64,000 nt of DNA from the NCBI RefSeq assembly GCF_007000325.2, contig NZ_CP117267.1, forward strand, positions 1,798,001 to 1,862,000. The letters run 5' to 3'. The stretch comes from Rhizobium rhododendri (lineage in GTDB: Bacteria > Pseudomonadota > Alphaproteobacteria > Rhizobiales > Rhizobiaceae). A program made the translations under genes and the position numbers. Positions 27,044 to 39,050 of the stretch are shown piece by piece. Each line of letters begins with the position of its first letter. The first letter of the stretch is position 1. Under the pieces are notes generated by a model. The model saw nothing but the letters and a program-made list of their open reading frames with translations. It was not told the origin of the DNA and did no database searches.

Positions 27044-27649
27044 CTAGCCCTTGTTGATCAGGTTCTGCAGCTTCTTGACGGCCGTATCCGGATTTTCCTG
27101 GTAGGCAATCGTTCCTGCAAACCGGCCCTCTGCGTCCAGAAGATACACAGATGCCGAATGGTCCATCGTATAGTCGCCATTCGGATCCTTGGCGTCGAGC
27201 GGCACCTTGACCGCATAGACCCGGAAACCGTGCACCATCTCGGTCACCTTGTCGGTCGGCCCGGAAATGCCGGTGATGCGGCGCGAAACGTTGGAGACAT
27301 ATTCTTTCATGATGGCAGGCGTGTCGCGCTCTGGATCGACGGTGACGAAATAGGCCCCGAGCTTGGATCCATCCGGATCGACCTTCTGGAGCCAGCCATC
27401 CATTTCGAAGAGCGTCGTCGGGCAGACATCCGGGCAATGCGTATAGCCGAAGAAGACCGCCGACGGCCGGCCGCGGAATGCCTTCTCGGTGATTGGCTGG
27501 CCATTTTGCGCCACGAGCGTGAAGGGAACGCCGAAGGGGCCGCCTGCAGCAGCGGATTCAGGCGATCGGGTGAAATAGAACGACCCTGCCCCGAGGAAGC
27601 CGGCCATCAAAGCGACCAGGACCCAGATCGCAATACGCAGTTTTTTCAT
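27044..27649 (-). CDS. SCO1/SenC family copper chaperone
   Basis: A 201-residue thioredoxin-fold protein for cytochrome oxidase CuA assembly. Residues 7-26 form an N-terminal membrane anchor (IAIWVLVALMAGFLGAGSFY). The copper-binding Cys72-x3-Cys76 (HCPDVCPTT) and His164 (MDHSAS) are intact, with GYTHCPDVC and VDPERDTP as family signatures. It lies in the periplasm and delivers or reduces copper. It stands as a single gene, divergent from cheW. Confidence 0.92.
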   Translation of the reverse strand: MKKLRIAIWVLVALMAGFLGAGSFYFTRSPESAAAGGPFGVPFTLVAQNGQPITEKAFRGRPSAVFFGYTHCPDVCPTTLFEMDGWLQKVDPDGSKLGAYFVTVDPERDTPAIMKEYVSNVSRRITGISGPTDKVTEMVHGFRVYAVKVPLDAKDPNGDYTMDHSASVYLLDAEGRFAGTIAYQENPDTAVKKLQNLINKG

Positions 27650-27880
27650 GATCGATTCCCGATGCCAAAGCGGCCCGTCCAATGGAGTACCTGTTGAGAG
27701 GCTGCAGGGATACCGCTTCGGGCGACCGACCGCAATTCAACACGCCGTCACCCATATCGAATATGCGCGATACCTTGGAAATCGGCACAACGTTAAGCTG
27801 ATCGTAACCAGTCTCGGTCAACATGTTTTTCAACGGCAAACCTCAATGATTCCGCTCAGACGCTCCGGAAAGAACTTCAC

Positions 27881-28345
27881 ATGTCGAACGCCATCAAACA
27901 GTCGGGTGCCTACCTGGAAATCGTTTCGTTTCACCTTGCCGATCAGGAATTCTGCATCGACATCATGGCGATCCGCGAAATCCGCGGTTGGGCGCCAGTG
28001 ACGCCGATGCCACACACGCCACCCTACGTTCTCGGTCTCATCAACCTTCGCGGCGCGGTTATCCCCGTCATCGACATGTCCTGCCGCCTCGGCATGAAGA
28101 TGACCGAGCCGTCGGAGCGCTCTGCCATCATCGTCACCGACATCGCCGGCAAGCTGGTCGGCCTGCTCGTCGAGCAGGTGTCGGACATGATGACCATCAA
28201 GAGCGAAGACCTGCAGCCGGCACCGGAAATCATCCCGGAGGCCCAGCGCGCCTTCTGCCGCGGCATCGTCGCCCTGGAAAAGACAATGGTCTGCTTCCTC
28301 AACCTCGACACCGTCATCGCCGACGAACTGGCGCAGGCCGCTTAA
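27881..28345 (+). CDS. cheW: Chemotaxis coupling protein CheW
   Basis: A 154-residue single-domain CheW protein that links chemoreceptors to the CheA kinase. EIVSFHLADQEFCIDIMAIREI forms the first strands and VLGLINLRGAVIPVIDMSCRLG is the receptor/kinase-contact signature. It lies outside any che cluster, between the SCO gene and creA, so it is a stand-alone copy that could serve a particular receptor set. A strong hairpin terminator follows. Confidence 0.92.
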   Translation: MSNAIKQSGAYLEIVSFHLADQEFCIDIMAIREIRGWAPVTPMPHTPPYVLGLINLRGAVIPVIDMSCRLGMKMTEPSERSAIIVTDIAGKLVGLLVEQVSDMMTIKSEDLQPAPEIIPEAQRAFCRGIVALEKTMVCFLNLDTVIADELAQAA

Positions 28346-28366
28346 GCCTGACTACCCCGTTTATCC

Positions 28367-28398
28367 AACGGCCCGATGCGCAAGCGTCGGGCCGTTTT
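28367..28398 (+). terminator. Intrinsic terminator after cheW
   Basis: AACGGCCCGA (28367-28376) pairs with TCGGGCCGTT (28387-28396), and inner GC pairs close a GCAA tetraloop, giving about 13 bp of stem, followed by T's. It ends the cheW transcript and, read on the other strand, could also stop creA. Confidence 0.85.
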
Positions 28399-28411
28399 CG
28401 TATGGGTTGGG

Positions 28412-28900
28412 TCAGGGAGCGGGCTTGCCTTTTGTCCAGGTCACCGTCTGACCGTAGAGCGGGATGGTCGAGATCGACATCTTCGCCGAGCCGTCTGTCA
28501 GTTCGCGCGAATGGGCGAGATAGATCAGCGTGTCGTTCTTCTTGTCATAGATCCGGTTGACGACAAGCTTCTTCCAGATCAGCGACATGCCGGACTTGTA
28601 GACCTCCTCGCCGCCCTCTGACAGGTTGATATCGTTGATCTGGATCGGACCCGTCTGGCGGCAGGCGATGGAATTGTTGGACGGGTCCTCGAACCACTTA
28701 CCCTTGCGCAGACGGTCGATCACGCCCCGGTCGAAATAGGTGACGTGGCAGGTGACGCCACTGATTTCCGGGTCCGGAACGGCATCGATGAGGATGTCGT
28801 TACCCGTCCAGTCGACGCCGACCTTGCCGACGACTTCGGCCGAGGCCGTGCCGGCGATGAGCGTGAGAATTGAAGCAGCGGCGAGAGCGAAACGGCGCAT
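28412..28900 (-). CDS. creA: CreA family protein
   Basis: A 162-residue exported protein of the CreA family, whose role is unknown. Residues 1-21 form a signal peptide (MRRFALAAASILTLIAG, cut after ASA). Conserved segments include GVTCHVTYFDRGVIDRL, DPSNNSIACRQTGPI and SLIWKKLVVNRIYDKKNDTL. AAGGAG lies before the ATG at 28900. It overlaps no neighbour and converges with cheW. Confidence 0.85.
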   Translation of the reverse strand: MRRFALAAASILTLIAGTASAEVVGKVGVDWTGNDILIDAVPDPEISGVTCHVTYFDRGVIDRLRKGKWFEDPSNNSIACRQTGPIQINDINLSEGGEEVYKSGMSLIWKKLVVNRIYDKKNDTLIYLAHSRELTDGSAKMSISTIPLYGQTVTWTKGKPAP

Positions 28901-28964
28901 GGAAAACTCCTTGTTGATCCAGCGCCGAAGATATGTCGCAGGCGGATCTTTGCAAGGAGAGACG

Positions 28965-29555
28965 TTAGCGCTTGCGGCAGGTGCAGGGCTCATAGCCGCG
29001 CGACGTCAGGCGGCCGATCGTCATGCCGATTGCGGCCGGAATGCCGCCGACATCGACGGCCTTCACCGCCTTCGCCATCTCGATGGCGGCCGAGGCACAG
29101 ATGGCCGCGTCTTCAGCCGCATTGTGATGCTTGAACCTCAGCGCCAGATGCTCGGCGATCACATTCAGCCGGTGCGACAGGAGCTGCGGCCAGATCCGCT
29201 GCGCCATCTTCAGGCTGCAGAGATAGAATAGCTCCGGATAGGATTGCCGGTAGTGATCGAGGCTCGCCCGCCAGACGCTAAAATCGAAGGACGCATTGTG
29301 GGCGATCATCGTCGCGCCGCGAAAGTCCTCCTGGAACTCCTCCATCACCTCGGGAAACGAAGGCGCATCCTCGACATGCTCCGGCCGGATGCCGTGGATG
29401 GCGATGTTGAAACCCGAAAACCGCATGTCCTTCGGGCGGATCAGCCGCTCTTCCACCCGCACCACACGCCCGTCCTCGATCCACGCCAGTCCAACGGAGC
29501 AGGCGCTGCCGCGCTGCTCGTTGGCAGTCTCGAAATCGATGGCGATGGTTTTCAC
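28965..29555 (-). CDS. 3'-5' exonuclease (DnaQ-like, DEDDh)
   Basis: A 196-residue exonuclease of the DEDDh class. The catalytic residues are Asp7 and Glu9 (AIDFETA), Asp in AHNASFDFS and the His/Asp pair in FKHHNAAEDA. It has the length of a free-standing epsilon-like nuclease and no BRCT or GIY domain. A GTG at 29555 is chosen since upstream residues do not match the fold; ribosome site is weak. The tail YEPCTCRKR is unusual, with two cysteines in a basic run. It is divergent from the GNAT gene 270 bases away. Confidence 0.82.
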   Translation of the reverse strand: MKTIAIDFETANEQRGSACSVGLAWIEDGRVVRVEERLIRPKDMRFSGFNIAIHGIRPEHVEDAPSFPEVMEEFQEDFRGATMIAHNASFDFSVWRASLDHYRQSYPELFYLCSLKMAQRIWPQLLSHRLNVIAEHLALRFKHHNAAEDAAICASAAIEMAKAVKAVDVGGIPAAIGMTIGRLTSRGYEPCTCRKR

Positions 29556-29685
29556 GGGTGGTGTCCGATTCGTCTGATCGGACAGTAGTAGCGAGGCTTG
29601 AGCCTTGAAGCAATTTGGCAGCGAGGTTGACATTCTTCCGACGCTGAGGAAATCTGGGAGGATGATCGGATCGCTCAACAACGTC

Positions 29686-29739
29686 ATGCTTCACATCACC
29701 ACCACCCTTCCAGGGTGTGGGGGCGTGTTGCCGGGCTGA
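29686..29739 (+). other. Candidate leader peptide (17 codons) upstream of the GNAT gene
   Basis: ATG to TGA encodes MLHITTTLPGCGGVLPG, with three consecutive ACC threonine codons. It lies 86 bases before the GNAT start, and its 3' half and stop fall in two leader hairpins. No clear ribosome site precedes the ATG; an in-frame ATG at 29662 touches GGGAGG without spacing. Translation is therefore unproven. Confidence 0.35.
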
Positions 29740-29819
29740 AACCCGACCGATCATCCCGACGACCCTGCCCGAGGCGAGCAGGGTTTGGGAACCGGCTCTC
29801 CTCCGTCAAACAAGGAGAG
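29703..29819 (+). promoter_or_regulatory. Structured 5' leader with serial hairpins
   Basis: Four hairpins lie in a row: CACCCT/AGGGTG (29703-29717), CGGG/CCCG (29732-29745), ACCCTGC/GCAGGGT (29762-29784) and CTCTCC/GGAGAG (29796-29819). The last covers the ribosome site of the GNAT gene. GGTT/AACC (29782-29793) competes with the third stem. This is the layout of a translational attenuator. I cannot match it to a known riboswitch class. Confidence 0.45.
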
Positions 29820-29824
29820 ACCCC

Positions 29825-30367
29825 ATGAATGAGACGCCGAGTTCTGACAAATCGCGTTCGAAAACACCTCCCGAAGGACTGCTGATCCGCGCGGCCGAAG
29901 TAGATGATGCCGAGGGTATCTCGACAATCGCCAACCTGCCCGGCTTTCGCGCAGGCACGCTGCGCCTGCCCTATCAGACGACGGACGATACCCGCCGCTG
30001 GCTGTCTAAAGCGGAGGCGCAATCACCGCGTCTGGTTGCCGTCCTCGACGGAAGAATCGTTGGAAACGCAGGCCTGCGGCGGTTCGAGGGCCGCAGGCAG
30101 CATGTCGGCAGCATCGGCATGGGCGTCCATGACGCATACACCGGTCGCGGTATCGGCAGCACGCTCATCGGTGCATTGCTGGATTGCGCCGACAACTGGC
30201 TGAACATCCGACGCGTCGAACTCACCGTCTATGCAGACAACGCAGCCGCCATCGCGCTCTACAAGCGTTTCGGATTTATCGAGGAAGGCCGGCTGAAGGA
30301 CTTCGCCTTCCGCGCCGGGTCTTACGTCGACGCCCTGACCATGGCGCGCCTGCGCGAGCAAGGATGA
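29825..30367 (+). CDS. GNAT family N-acetyltransferase (YhhY-like)
   Basis: A 180-residue acetyltransferase. LLIRAAEVDDAEGISTIANL is the N-terminal strand-helix, VGSIGMGVHDAYTGRGIGS the CoA-binding loop (about 93-111), and VELTVYADNAAAIALYKRFGF the motif-B region typical of RimI/YhhY-like proteins. AAGGAGAG lies ten bases before the ATG and is buried in the leader stem. The substrate is unknown. It converges with ligA. Confidence 0.88.
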   Translation: MNETPSSDKSRSKTPPEGLLIRAAEVDDAEGISTIANLPGFRAGTLRLPYQTTDDTRRWLSKAEAQSPRLVAVLDGRIVGNAGLRRFEGRRQHVGSIGMGVHDAYTGRGIGSTLIGALLDCADNWLNIRRVELTVYADNAAAIALYKRFGFIEEGRLKDFAFRAGSYVDALTMARLREQG

Positions 30368-30386
30368 TGGAGGCTGCGGCCTTGCC

Positions 30387-30512
30387 TCACCCGATCAGCG
30401 CCAGCCACTCGTCCTCGTCCATCGTCTGCACTCCAAGCTCGCGCGCCTTATCGAGCTTGGAAAATGGCGGATTGAGATGGGTCGCGAGCAAGTAGTATGG
30501 CCATGCGCTCAG
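30387..30512 (-). pseudogene. Duplicated ligA 3'-end fragment (BRCT tail remnant)
   Basis: The first 71 bases (30391-30461) match 30947-31017 of ligA at 69 of 71 positions, differing only near 30414 and 30450. The reading frame gives [19 protein letters not shown] and ends at a TGA after ALIG; upstream it reads [10 protein letters not shown], not the ligA sequence, and is open only to a TAA at 30513-30515. There is no start codon. It is a broken tail, either the old end of ligA or a piece of a second BRCT gene. Confidence 0.65.
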
Positions 30513-30678
30513 TTACAAAATGAAGATTGATTTCCGGAAATTTCCCGAATGCCAAATATCCTATTCTTTTTCACAATTTCTAATATTCTTAAATTTTAAG
30601 ATATATATTGAAAGTAGTTATGTGTGCTGATAAATACAACTTTTCCTGAGGTAGGGCTACGCAAGCAAAGGAAACACT

Positions 30679-30840
30679 ATGTCTAAGCATTGGTCGGGCC
30701 AAACATGCTCGGAAACAGGTTTATACGGACAGTATCACGACACTAATAACTCATATGCTGGGGCAGAGCACGATAAGAATGTCAAAAGCGGCGACCCATT
30801 CCCTCCTTCTCTGAACAATTGTCACTTCAAAAAGAAATAA
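30679..30840 (+). CDS. Small YjzC-like protein
   Basis: A 53-residue protein beginning MSKHWSGQTCSETGLYGQY, with KSGDPFPPSLNN near the end. The pattern GQxCxxTGxYGQY followed by a GDxFPP motif resembles the YjzC family, small proteins of unknown function in many bacteria. AAAGGAA lies five bases before the ATG. It sits in an AT-rich stretch (about 30520-30680) with codon use unlike the core genes, and is bordered by the duplicated ligA tail, which suggests recent gain. Confidence 0.6.
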   Translation: MSKHWSGQTCSETGLYGQYHDTNNSYAGAEHDKNVKSGDPFPPSLNNCHFKKK

Positions 30841-30844
30841 CACA

Positions 30845-30876
30845 AAGCGGGCTGGAGCTTCAGGTCCAGCCCGCTT
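30845..30876. terminator. Twelve-base-pair hairpin between the small gene and ligA
   Basis: AAGCGGGCTGGA (30845-30856) and TCCAGCCCGCTT (30865-30876) pair perfectly around an eight-base loop. On the minus strand the stem is followed by a T-rich run, so it can end ligA transcription; on the plus strand it follows the small gene by five bases with few T's. Probably bidirectional. Confidence 0.75.
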
Positions 30877-30918
30877 GCGTTGGCTTACTCGTTGGCAGCC
30901 GGATGCCTCGTAGTGGTG

Positions 30919-34844
<3,926 letters not shown>

Positions 34845-34857
34845 CTCTTATTGGTTC

Positions 34858-35706
34858 TCAACTGCTACCGAGAAGAAGCTTCTTGCCGGCACGTGCGATC
34901 CACGATCCCTCGTTCTGGCGTGGTTCGACGCCACCGCTCTTCAGCAGCTTGTACGAGTCGGCATACCACTGGCTGTCGGGATAGTTATGGCCGAGCACGG
35001 CAGCGGCAGTCTGTGCTTCCTCAACGATGCCCATGGCGTAATAGGCTTCGACGAGACGCGCCAGCGCTTCCTCGATCTGGTTGGTGGTCGGATAGTTCTC
35101 GACGACGACGCGGAAGCGCGAGATAGCGGCGAGGTAATCCTTGCGTTCCAGATAGTAGCGACCAACCTGCATTTCCTTGCCGGCCAGCTGGTCCTTGGCG
35201 AAGCGGATCTTTGCCTGGGCGTCATCGACGTATTCAGACTTCGGATAGTTGTCGATCACCTTCTGCATCGCCTCGATGGTCTGCTGCGAGGCGCGCTGGT
35301 CCTGCGTGACGCTGACGATCTGCTTGGCATAGGAGGCGCCGACCAGATACTGCACGTAGGCAGCATCCTCGGAACGCGGATACTGCTTCATGTAGGTGTT
35401 GCCGGTCGTCACGGCCTCGTCGTAGTTGCCGGTGCGATACTTGACGAACGTGCTCATGACCAGCGCCTTGCGGCCCCAGTCCGAGAATGGCTCCTGGCGG
35501 GTGATGGCATCGAACTTCTTGCCGGCCTCGCCCATGTTGCCTGCCTTGATGTTGGCAAGGCCCTGATTGTAAAGCTGCTCCGGCGGATCGGTCTCAACGC
35601 CGAGCTTGGTGATGTCGATGTCCTTGTCCGACTGGCAACCGGATACGAACGCGCCGGTCCCTGCGAGGAGAAGCGTGACGAGCAAAGCCCGCGCTGTAAT
35701 CTTCAT
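34858..35706 (-). CDS. bamD: Outer-membrane assembly lipoprotein BamD
   Basis: A 282-residue lipoprotein of the BAM complex, which inserts beta-barrels in the outer membrane. MKITARALLVTLLLAGTGAF is a signal peptide with lipobox VSGC (Cys23). TPR-like repeats follow (PEQLYNQGLANIKAGNMGEA, VKYRTGNYDEAVTTGNTYMK, FAKDQLAGKEMQVGRYY), matching the BamD/YfiO fold. The upstream frame adds no signal peptide, so 35706 is the start. It precedes recN and follows lpxC, with a terminator between. Confidence 0.93.
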   Translation of the reverse strand: MKITARALLVTLLLAGTGAFVSGCQSDKDIDITKLGVETDPPEQLYNQGLANIKAGNMGEAGKKFDAITRQEPFSDWGRKALVMSTFVKYRTGNYDEAVTTGNTYMKQYPRSEDAAYVQYLVGASYAKQIVSVTQDQRASQQTIEAMQKVIDNYPKSEYVDDAQAKIRFAKDQLAGKEMQVGRYYLERKDYLAAISRFRVVVENYPTTNQIEEALARLVEAYYAMGIVEEAQTAAAVLGHNYPDSQWYADSYKLLKSGGVEPRQNEGSWIARAGKKLLLGSS

Positions 35707-35904
35707 GCTTTCAGATCCTGCAAAACCCATTCGGAAATTCCCAATTACCGCCACGACAAAAAACGAGTGCTACCGGCCCGCGTTTCTATCCATAAAAGCG
35801 TCGTCAGGGCAACGCAATGATGAACCATTAACGCATTTTTGTGGCGCATCCACGAGATTTACCCGCATCCTGCCACCTTGCTGCCTTTCGTCCGCCCAAG
35901 AAAA

Positions 35905-35928
35905 AGCCGCCCCCTTTCGGAGGCGGCT
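35905..35928 (-). terminator. Intrinsic terminator after lpxC
   Basis: AGCCGCC (35905-35911) and GGCGGCT (35922-35928) form the stem; on the minus strand it is followed by TTTTTC. It ends the ftsZ-distal lpxC transcript 26 bases after the stop, so bamD must be read from its own promoter in the following 200 bases. Confidence 0.8.
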
Positions 35929-35953
35929 ACCCTGGTCGAACATTATCTGGAGG

Positions 35954-36910
35954 TCATGCGGACCAGGGAGCAAACTCGGGTGCGTTGACGGCGACGAAGT
36001 CGCGCGCTGCCGGCCGGCGGCGCGGCACGGACGTCTCGACAACTTCATAGGCAGACGTGTCGCTGAGGAGTGCCTTCAGTGCGTTGGCATTCATCTTGTG
36101 GCCACCGCGGTACGAGCGGTAGCAGCCGATGAACTGCGTGCCGGCAAGGGCAAGATCGCCAACAGCATCGAGCGTCTTGTGACGCACGAACTCGTCCTTG
36201 GCATAGCGCAGGCCCTCGACATTGATGACCGTGTTGTCGTCTGAGATGACGACCGAATTTTCCAGCGACGAACCGAGCGCATGACCGGATGCCCAGAGAC
36301 GCTCGACATCGCGCATGAAGCCAAAAGTCCGGGCGCGCGACAGTTCTTTCTTGAAGGTCTCGGCGTTCAGGTCGCCTTCCCACTTCTGGCGGCCGATCAG
36401 CGGGCAATCGAAATCGATTTCGACTTCGAAGCGCGTGCCGTCATAGGGGCGGAACTCGCACCATGAGCCACCCGATTCGATGCGAACCGGCTTGACGATG
36501 CGGATGTAGCGGCGCTTGACGCCGAGTGGCACGATGCCGGTCTGCTCGAAAGCTTCGATGAACGGATACGAGCTGCCATCCATGATCGGCATCTCGGCGC
36601 CCTGGACTTCGACCACAACGTTGTCGAGGCCGATGGCATAGATTGCCGCCATGACATGCTCGACGGTCGCGACAGAACGGGCAGCCGAAAAGCCGAGAAC
36701 GGTGCACAGATCGGTGTTGCCGACCTGCGAGGATACGGCGCGAAGCTCAGTGACATCGCCGTTATCGTGGATGCGCTGGAAAACGACGCCGGTGTCGGCT
36801 TCGGCAGGAAGAAAGGTGATCGACACGTTGGCGCCGGAATGAACGCCGATGCCGGAGAGTGTGACGGGGGCTGCAACAGTTGTCTGAAAACCCAGCAATC
36901 CAATTGCCAT
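35954..36910 (-). CDS. lpxC: UDP-3-O-acyl-N-acetylglucosamine deacetylase
   Basis: A 318-residue zinc amidase, the committed step of lipid A synthesis. Visible are VEHVMAAIYAIGLDNV (first Zn His), MDGSSYPFIEA, FEVEIDFDCPLIG, the Zn pair in RHKTLDAVGDLALAG (His and Asp) and the catalytic SYRGGHKMNA. It starts MAIGLLGFQTTVAAPVTLSGIG, normal for the family. The upstream 302 bases hold its promoter and the ftsZ terminator. It is the usual gene after ftsZ in this cluster. Confidence 0.95.
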   Translation of the reverse strand: MAIGLLGFQTTVAAPVTLSGIGVHSGANVSITFLPAEADTGVVFQRIHDNGDVTELRAVSSQVGNTDLCTVLGFSAARSVATVEHVMAAIYAIGLDNVVVEVQGAEMPIMDGSSYPFIEAFEQTGIVPLGVKRRYIRIVKPVRIESGGSWCEFRPYDGTRFEVEIDFDCPLIGRQKWEGDLNAETFKKELSRARTFGFMRDVERLWASGHALGSSLENSVVISDDNTVINVEGLRYAKDEFVRHKTLDAVGDLALAGTQFIGCYRSYRGGHKMNANALKALLSDTSAYEVVETSVPRRRPAARDFVAVNAPEFAPWSA

Positions 36911-37212
36911 TTACGTTCTGCCTTATCATCCTGCACCGAACCGACTTGCTTTTGAGAGACTGCGATGTCGTGGTTCGGTCTGTTACTTGGCACGAAATTC
37001 AAAGTTGATCCGAAGAGCGGATGCGATTCCGTAGTGCGCTTGGTATCTACATACGCGCCACGCCGCGGCAAACCAAATCACTGTTTCTTTCGCAATGTAA
37101 CGGAATCAGGTCACTGAAATTCCTAGGTAATTTCGCGCGGCACAGGCCAGATAAAACATAACCCCCGGAGCAGATATCTGCGCCGGGGGCCAAAGTTTGC
37201 GGGGCTGCCGGA
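36911..37212. other. Intergenic region between ftsZ and lpxC
   Basis: About 300 bases. The right third holds the ftsZ terminator; the rest should hold the lpxC promoter. No operator-like repeat or small gene is convincing here. Confidence 0.5.
37162..37189 (-). terminator. Hairpin terminator after ftsZ
   Basis: CCCCCGG (37162-37168) pairs with CCGGGGG (37183-37189), with GCAGATATCTGC inside able to extend the stem. On the minus strand it is followed by TTATGTTTTATC, a T-rich run. It ends ftsZ 23 bases after its stop. Confidence 0.75.
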
Positions 37213-38952
37213 TCAGTTCGACTGACGGCGCAGGAATGCCGGGATCTCGAGCTGGTCGTCTTCATTGCTCATGCGCGGCTGTGGCTGCTGGCGACCGTGA
37301 TCGTCAAGCTGGCCGCGACGCGGAGCATAGAGGCTGGCCTCTGCGGACAGCGGCCGGCGCTGCTGCGAAGCCGCAGTCGGTGCCGGAGCGGTCATGTCGG
37401 CGGAAACATCGTCCTCGTCGCGACGACCAAGCGAATTGGTGATTCGCTTCAGCAGACCCATCGGGCCGCGTTCTTCGGCAGCGGCATGGTTCGGCTGTGC
37501 ACGATGATCCATCTCGGCTTTGACGACCGGAGAGAAATCCTCGACCTTTGGCATGCGGACCGCTTCCGCGGTCTGGCGGACCATCGGATCCTGGCGCATC
37601 GGTGCAGGCTGCGGAGCCTGCATGACGGGCTGCTGCATGACCGGAGCCGGCTGCGGTGCGGGTGCCGACTGACGCAGCACCGGTGCTGCGGCTTCCGGGG
37701 CTGCGAAGATACGGCTCTGCGGGCGGAAGGTTTCTTCCTGCATCACAGGCTGCTGGACCGGCTGGGGAGCTGGCGCAACCTGGCGGGTGGTCAGCATTTC
37801 CAGTTCGCGTTCCATGTCGGCTTCCGCCATGCGGATCGTCTGGGCGATAGGATCGGCAGCCTTTGGTGCCTGCGCGACATAGGCAGGCTGAGCAGCGGCC
37901 GGTGCCGGGGCAACGGCCGCAGAAGGACGGACAATCGGCTTCGGTGCGGAGCGGAGTTCCATGTTCCGTTCGGCTGTCATGTTCATCGCACGGTCGATGC
38001 CGGTGGCAACGACGGAGACGCGGATGATGCCTTCGAGCGATTCGTCGAACGTTGCGCCGAGGATGATGTTGGCGTCCGGATCGACTTCCTCACGGATGCG
38101 GGTCGCAGCTTCGTCGACTTCGAACAGCGTCAGGTCACGGCCGCCGGTGATCGAGATCAGCAGGCCCTGTGCACCCTTCATAGAGGTTTCGTCGAGCAGC
38201 GGGTTGGCGATCGCAGCTTCTGCAGCCTGCATGGCGCGGCCGTTGCCCGATGCTTCGCCGGTGCCCATCATTGCACGGCCCATTTCGCGCATGACGGAAC
38301 GAACGTCGGCGAAGTCGAGGTTGATGAGACCTTCCTTGACCATCAGGTCGGTGATGCAGGCAACGCCCGAATAGAGAACCTGGTCGGCCATGGCGAACGC
38401 ATCGGCGAACGTCGTTTTGTCGTTGGCGATCCGGAACAGGTTCTGGTTCGGGATGACGATCAGGGTGTCGACCGACTTCTGCAGTTCCTGGATACCCATT
38501 TCGGCCAGACGCATGCGGCGTCCACCTTCGAAGTGGAACGGCTTGGTGACGACGCCAACCGTCAGGATGCCCTTGTTGCGGGCGGCCTGGGCGACGACGG
38601 GAGCAGCACCGGTGCCCGTACCACCGCCCATGCCGGCGGTGACGAAGCACATATGCGTGCCCTGCAGGTGATCGACGATCTCGTCGATGCACTCTTCAGC
38701 GGCAGCGCGGCCGACTTCCGGCTGCGAGCCGGCGCCGAGGCCTTCCGTGACGTTGACGCCGAGCTGGATGATCCGCTGTGCCTTGGTCATGGTCAGCGCC
38801 TGCGCATCTGTATTGGCGACCACGAAGTCGACGCCCTGGAGGCCGGCTGTGATCATGTTGTTGACGGCATTGCCGCCACCGCCACCGACACCGAACACGG
38901 TGATGCGGGGCTTAAGCTCGGTGATATCTGGCTTCTGCAGCTTGATCGTCAT
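37213..38952 (-). CDS. ftsZ: Cell division protein FtsZ
   Basis: A 579-residue tubulin homologue that forms the Z ring. GGGTGTG (109-115) is the GTP-binding signature, [11 protein letters not shown] the N-terminal glycine loop, [11 protein letters not shown] the synergy loop. After the globular part (to about 320) comes a long linker rich in Pro, Ala and Gln, then the conserved C-terminal peptide [11 protein letters not shown] for FtsA binding. The length far exceeds the ~380 of E. coli but is usual for rhizobial main FtsZ. AAGGAA lies before the ATG; ftsA lies 98 bases upstream. Confidence 0.97.
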   Translation of the reverse strand: MTIKLQKPDITELKPRITVFGVGGGGGNAVNNMITAGLQGVDFVVANTDAQALTMTKAQRIIQLGVNVTEGLGAGSQPEVGRAAAEECIDEIVDHLQGTHMCFVTAGMGGGTGTGAAPVVAQAARNKGILTVGVVTKPFHFEGGRRMRLAEMGIQELQKSVDTLIVIPNQNLFRIANDKTTFADAFAMADQVLYSGVACITDLMVKEGLINLDFADVRSVMREMGRAMMGTGEASGNGRAMQAAEAAIANPLLDETSMKGAQGLLISITGGRDLTLFEVDEAATRIREEVDPDANIILGATFDESLEGIIRVSVVATGIDRAMNMTAERNMELRSAPKPIVRPSAAVAPAPAAAQPAYVAQAPKAADPIAQTIRMAEADMERELEMLTTRQVAPAPQPVQQPVMQEETFRPQSRIFAAPEAAAPVLRQSAPAPQPAPVMQQPVMQAPQPAPMRQDPMVRQTAEAVRMPKVEDFSPVVKAEMDHRAQPNHAAAEERGPMGLLKRITNSLGRRDEDDVSADMTAPAPTAASQQRRPLSAEASLYAPRRGQLDDHGRQQPQPRMSNEDDQLEIPAFLRRQSN

Positions 38953-39050
38953 GGTACCGTTCCTTCTTGTCTATGACCGCGTCGCCACGCCAGCCAATTC
39001 ACTCAATGTGCTCGCCCGTGCCGGAAGGCATTGCCGCCCGGCCCGGAAAC

